8,953 nucleotides of DNA from Bacteroidales bacterium. Its GTDB lineage: Bacteria; Bacteroidota; Bacteroidia; Bacteroidales; FEN-979. The stretch spans positions 1-8,953 of the forward strand of contig JALNWE010000097.1 in NCBI GenBank assembly GCA_023231065.1, in the 5' to 3' direction. The number at the start of each line of letters is the position of its first letter. Within the stretch, counting starts at the first letter, position 1. This document shows positions 7,219-8,953 of the stretch, piece by piece. A model generated the notes under the pieces. That model saw nothing but the letters and a program-made list of their open reading frames with translations, was not told the DNA's origin and ran no database searches. A program made the translations under genes and the position numbers.

Positions 7219-8520
7219 ATGGATGACCGCAATGTTCTTTATAAGACATGGAGCGTATGTCCGGTCTGCATGAAGCGCGTCGCTGCAGAACGGGTACAGG
7301 TTGGTGCTGAAGTTTTCCTCAGGAAAACCTGCAAAGAACATGGTACGTATCAAACGGTGATCTGGCGCGGGCTTATCGATATGCGCGAATGGATCGGCGA
7401 TGCGGATAAAACAGCTCTTGGCAACCCCCAATGTCCCGACGGTTGCGGGCTGTGTCATGATCATCTTCAGAAAACCTGCTGTGTTCTTCTCAATGTGACT
7501 AATTGCTGCAATCTCAGTTGCCGTTTTTGTTTAGCAGGTAATAGAAATGGCAGCGATGACCCCACTATTCATGAAATCCGTGAATCGCTTAGTAAATTCA
7601 TTGAAAAAGGTAAAACCTTGGTGCAGTTGAGCGGCGGCGAACCAACCATGCGCGATGACCTCCCTGAAATCATCAAAGCTGCTAAAGAAGCGGGGGCTAA
7701 GTACGTTCAACTCAACTCTAACGGAATCCGTTTGGGTGATGACAAAGAATATATGAGAGCGCTTTCCGAAGCAGGGCTATCATTCGTATTCATGCAGTTT
7801 GATGGTACTGAAGATTCAATATACGAAAACCTGCGCGACAGACCGCTTCTGGAAAAAAAAAGGAAAGCAATAGAAAATTGTTCAGCGTACAATATTGGCG
7901 TTACACTTGTTCCAACGATTGTTCGTGATGTCAACATGTATAATATTGGAGAAATACTTCGATTTGCGATCTCCGGGATGCCTGATATTCGCGGGGTACA
8001 TTTTCAGCCGGTGGCCTATATCGGCCGTATACCTGAAAACCCTAAAGACAATGAGCGTATCACGCTTGACGAACTGATATGTGAAATTGCCAGGCAAACC
8101 GATGGAATCATCAAAACAGATGATTTGCTTCCATCTGCATGCGACCATCCCTTATGCGGCTTCCATGGAGATTTTCTTGTTGATCAGAATAAGCTGGTCC
8201 CGCTTCTAAAACGTGGAAAATCGGAGCGTAAATGCTGTTGCGGTTCTTCCGCTGCTGAAAAGAACCGGGAGTTTGTAGCAAGGCGATGGCTAAGACCGCC
8301 GGTACATCCGATTGGCGAAGGTTCGCGTTGTGGCGATGTTCGCGATATGGAGGTGTTCCTCAATCGAATAAAATTTTATGGGTTCACGGTGACGGCAATG
8401 GCATTTCAGGACGCGGGCAATGTCGATTTCTCCCGCCTCAGGAATTGCAGTCTTCATGTTTATGACAAAGGACGGTTTGTCCCTTTTTGCGCATATTATC
8501 TTTCAGGATGGTCACCATGA
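7219..8520 (+). CDS. trsS: Radical SAM protein of the TrsS (seleno)protein family, cysteine form
   Basis: This 433-residue protein opens with a zinc-knuckle-like CPVC (C14, C17) ... CKEHG (C38, H41). A second cysteine set follows, CPDGCGLC (C72, C76, C79) to KTCC (C87-C88). The radical SAM cluster motif is C97-x3-C101-x2-C104 (CNLSCRFC), and SGGEPT (138-143) is the SAM-contacting GGE-type motif. Later come DHPLCGFHG (309-317), a triple cysteine C339-C341, and a C-terminal tail with MAFQDAGNVD (394-403) and C410, C424. The N-terminal pattern resembles the large family that includes MJ0619 and tetraether lipid synthase, which act on C-H bonds. The TrsS family is, from memory, named (seleno)protein because some members contain selenocysteine. 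Here the frame has no internal TGA. The stop overlaps the next start as ATGA. The reaction and substrate are unknown. Confidence 0.85.
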   Translation: MDDRNVLYKTWSVCPVCMKRVAAERVQVGAEVFLRKTCKEHGTYQTVIWRGLIDMREWIGDADKTALGNPQCPDGCGLCHDHLQKTCCVLLNVTNCCNLSCRFCLAGNRNGSDDPTIHEIRESLSKFIEKGKTLVQLSGGEPTMRDDLPEIIKAAKEAGAKYVQLNSNGIRLGDDKEYMRALSEAGLSFVFMQFDGTEDSIYENLRDRPLLEKKRKAIENCSAYNIGVTLVPTIVRDVNMYNIGEILRFAISGMPDIRGVHFQPVAYIGRIPENPKDNERITLDELICEIARQTDGIIKTDDLLPSACDHPLCGFHGDFLVDQNKLVPLLKRGKSERKCCCGSSAAEKNREFVARRWLRPPVHPIGEGSRCGDVRDMEVFLNRIKFYGFTVTAMAFQDAGNVDFSRLRNCSLHVYDKGRFVPFCAYYLSGWSP

Positions 8521-8953
8521 TGAATACACTAAGTATGATACATCGTCCCGGAGGCTATATCATAACAAACAGAGCTCTCGGTTTCTGCATGTTTCCGACC
8601 GGAGTGAAAATTCTTGATCTGGGTTGTGGATCCGGGGCGACGGTTGATTATTTGATACAAAAATACGGGTTCGAAGCTTATGGGATCGATAAAAACCTGG
8701 AGCTGGCCGATGTGCAAAATAACCTGATCAAAGCCTCAGCCGAAAAAATACCATTTGCTGTTGATTCAATGGACGGAGTGTTCATGGAATGTAGTTTTTC
8801 GTTGATGGACGATCAGGACAGTGTATTAAAGGAATGTAACCGCGTTTTAAAAACAAATGGCCGTTTGATTGTTTCAGATCTATATGCCCGTGGTGAACCG
8901 GCACATCTGAAAGGTTGCCTGGGCCACATCGACAAAAAAGAAGATATTATTTC
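8517..8953 (+). CDS. SAM-dependent class I methyltransferase (DVU_1556-like), 3'-partial
   Basis: The frame is open from ATG 8517 to the window end (145 codons plus two bases), so the C-terminus is missing. The start overlaps the radical SAM stop as ATGA, and AGGA (8505-8508) lies eight bases upstream; an ATG at 8520 is the next codon. After the lead HRPGGYIITNRAL (9-21) comes motif I, KILDLGCGSG (31-40), and the acidic ribose-binding residue D58 in YGIDKN. Then follow DGVFMECSFSLMDD (86-99) at the motif IV position and VLKECNRVLKTNGRLIVSD (103-121). This is the UbiE/COQ5-like class I Rossmann fold. From memory it is the DVU_1556 family, a constant partner of TrsS. Coupling to a radical SAM gene suggests the two act in sequence on one target, but whether that is a protein, cofactor or small molecule is unknown. 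Confidence 0.88.
   Translation, partial: MMNTLSMIHRPGGYIITNRALGFCMFPTGVKILDLGCGSGATVDYLIQKYGFEAYGIDKNLELADVQNNLIKASAEKIPFAVDSMDGVFMECSFSLMDDQDSVLKECNRVLKTNGRLIVSDLYARGEPAHLKGCLGHIDKKEDII

Larger units (their letters stand above)
1398..8953 (+). other. Putative operon: Mo aldehyde oxidoreductase / dicluster flavoprotein / TrsS radical SAM / methyltransferase
   Basis: Six consecutive plus-strand genes are spaced 41, 12, 1, 1 and -4 bases apart with no terminator between them. Gaps this short imply one transcript and translational coupling at the last three junctions. The gene content matches, from memory, a conserved neighbourhood typified by Desulfovibrio DVU_1551-1559: C_GCAxxG_C_C protein, aldehyde oxidoreductase, FAD/dicluster protein, small redox protein, radical SAM (seleno)protein and methyltransferase. 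The operon probably continues past the right edge, where homologous loci also carry MobA-like NTP-transferase and AMP-ligase genes; those are not visible here. Confidence 0.75.

Noticed and set aside
8518..8523. Tandem TGA TGA at the end of the radical SAM gene as selenocysteine codons.
   Set aside because: Read-through would add only four residues before TAA, the C-terminus already looks complete, and no SECIS-like hairpin is apparent.
8420..8717. Plus-strand frame 8420-8617 and minus-strand frame 8529-8717 at the right end.
   Set aside because: Both are out of frame with the radical SAM and methyltransferase genes, whose motifs fully explain this DNA.

Overview
The window is one strand of coding DNA: seven plus-strand genes and no credible minus-strand gene, tRNA, rRNA, mobile element or CRISPR array. 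The first gene is cut by the left edge and the last by the right edge. The genes point to a strict or facultative anaerobe rich in iron-sulfur and molybdenum enzymes. Moderate GC, A/T-rich spacers and weak Shine-Dalgarno sites on some genes would fit Bacteroidota, but that is a soft guess. The locus family is best known to me from sulfate reducers (the Desulfovibrio DVU_1551-1559 region), so transfer between phyla is possible.

Layout: (1) bases 2-1261, C-terminal part of a membrane protein ending in a THEP1-like P-loop NTPase domain; (2) a 136-base spacer, the only sizeable gap and the likeliest promoter region; (3) 1398-1838, a small C_GCAxxG_C_C family redox protein; (4) 1880-4801, a one-chain molybdopterin aldehyde oxidoreductase (two 2Fe-2S domains plus Mo domain) resembling Desulfovibrio gigas MOP; (5) 4814-7021, a large flavin/iron-sulfur protein with two HdrB-type CCG domains; (6) 7023-7217, a 64-residue double-CxxC protein; (7) 7219-8520, a radical SAM protein of the TrsS family, in which some members carry selenocysteine; (8) 8517-8953, the start of a class I SAM-dependent methyltransferase.

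From gene 4 onward the junctions are 12, 1, 1 and -4 bases, so these genes are almost certainly co-transcribed and partly translationally coupled. My reading is that the Mo enzyme oxidises an aldehyde-like or N-heterocyclic substrate and passes electrons to the flavin/dicluster protein. The radical SAM protein and methyltransferase would either modify a protein or cofactor of this complex or make its substrate. The family set is recognised as conserved, but I know of no demonstrated biochemical function for it.

Points that deserve a second look are the flavoprotein's missing NAD(P)-binding insertion, a strong internal ribosome binding site in front of its C-terminal 88 residues, a serine where a fifth ferredoxin-motif cysteine would be expected, and a radical SAM protein that uses only cysteine and has unusual paired and triple cysteines.
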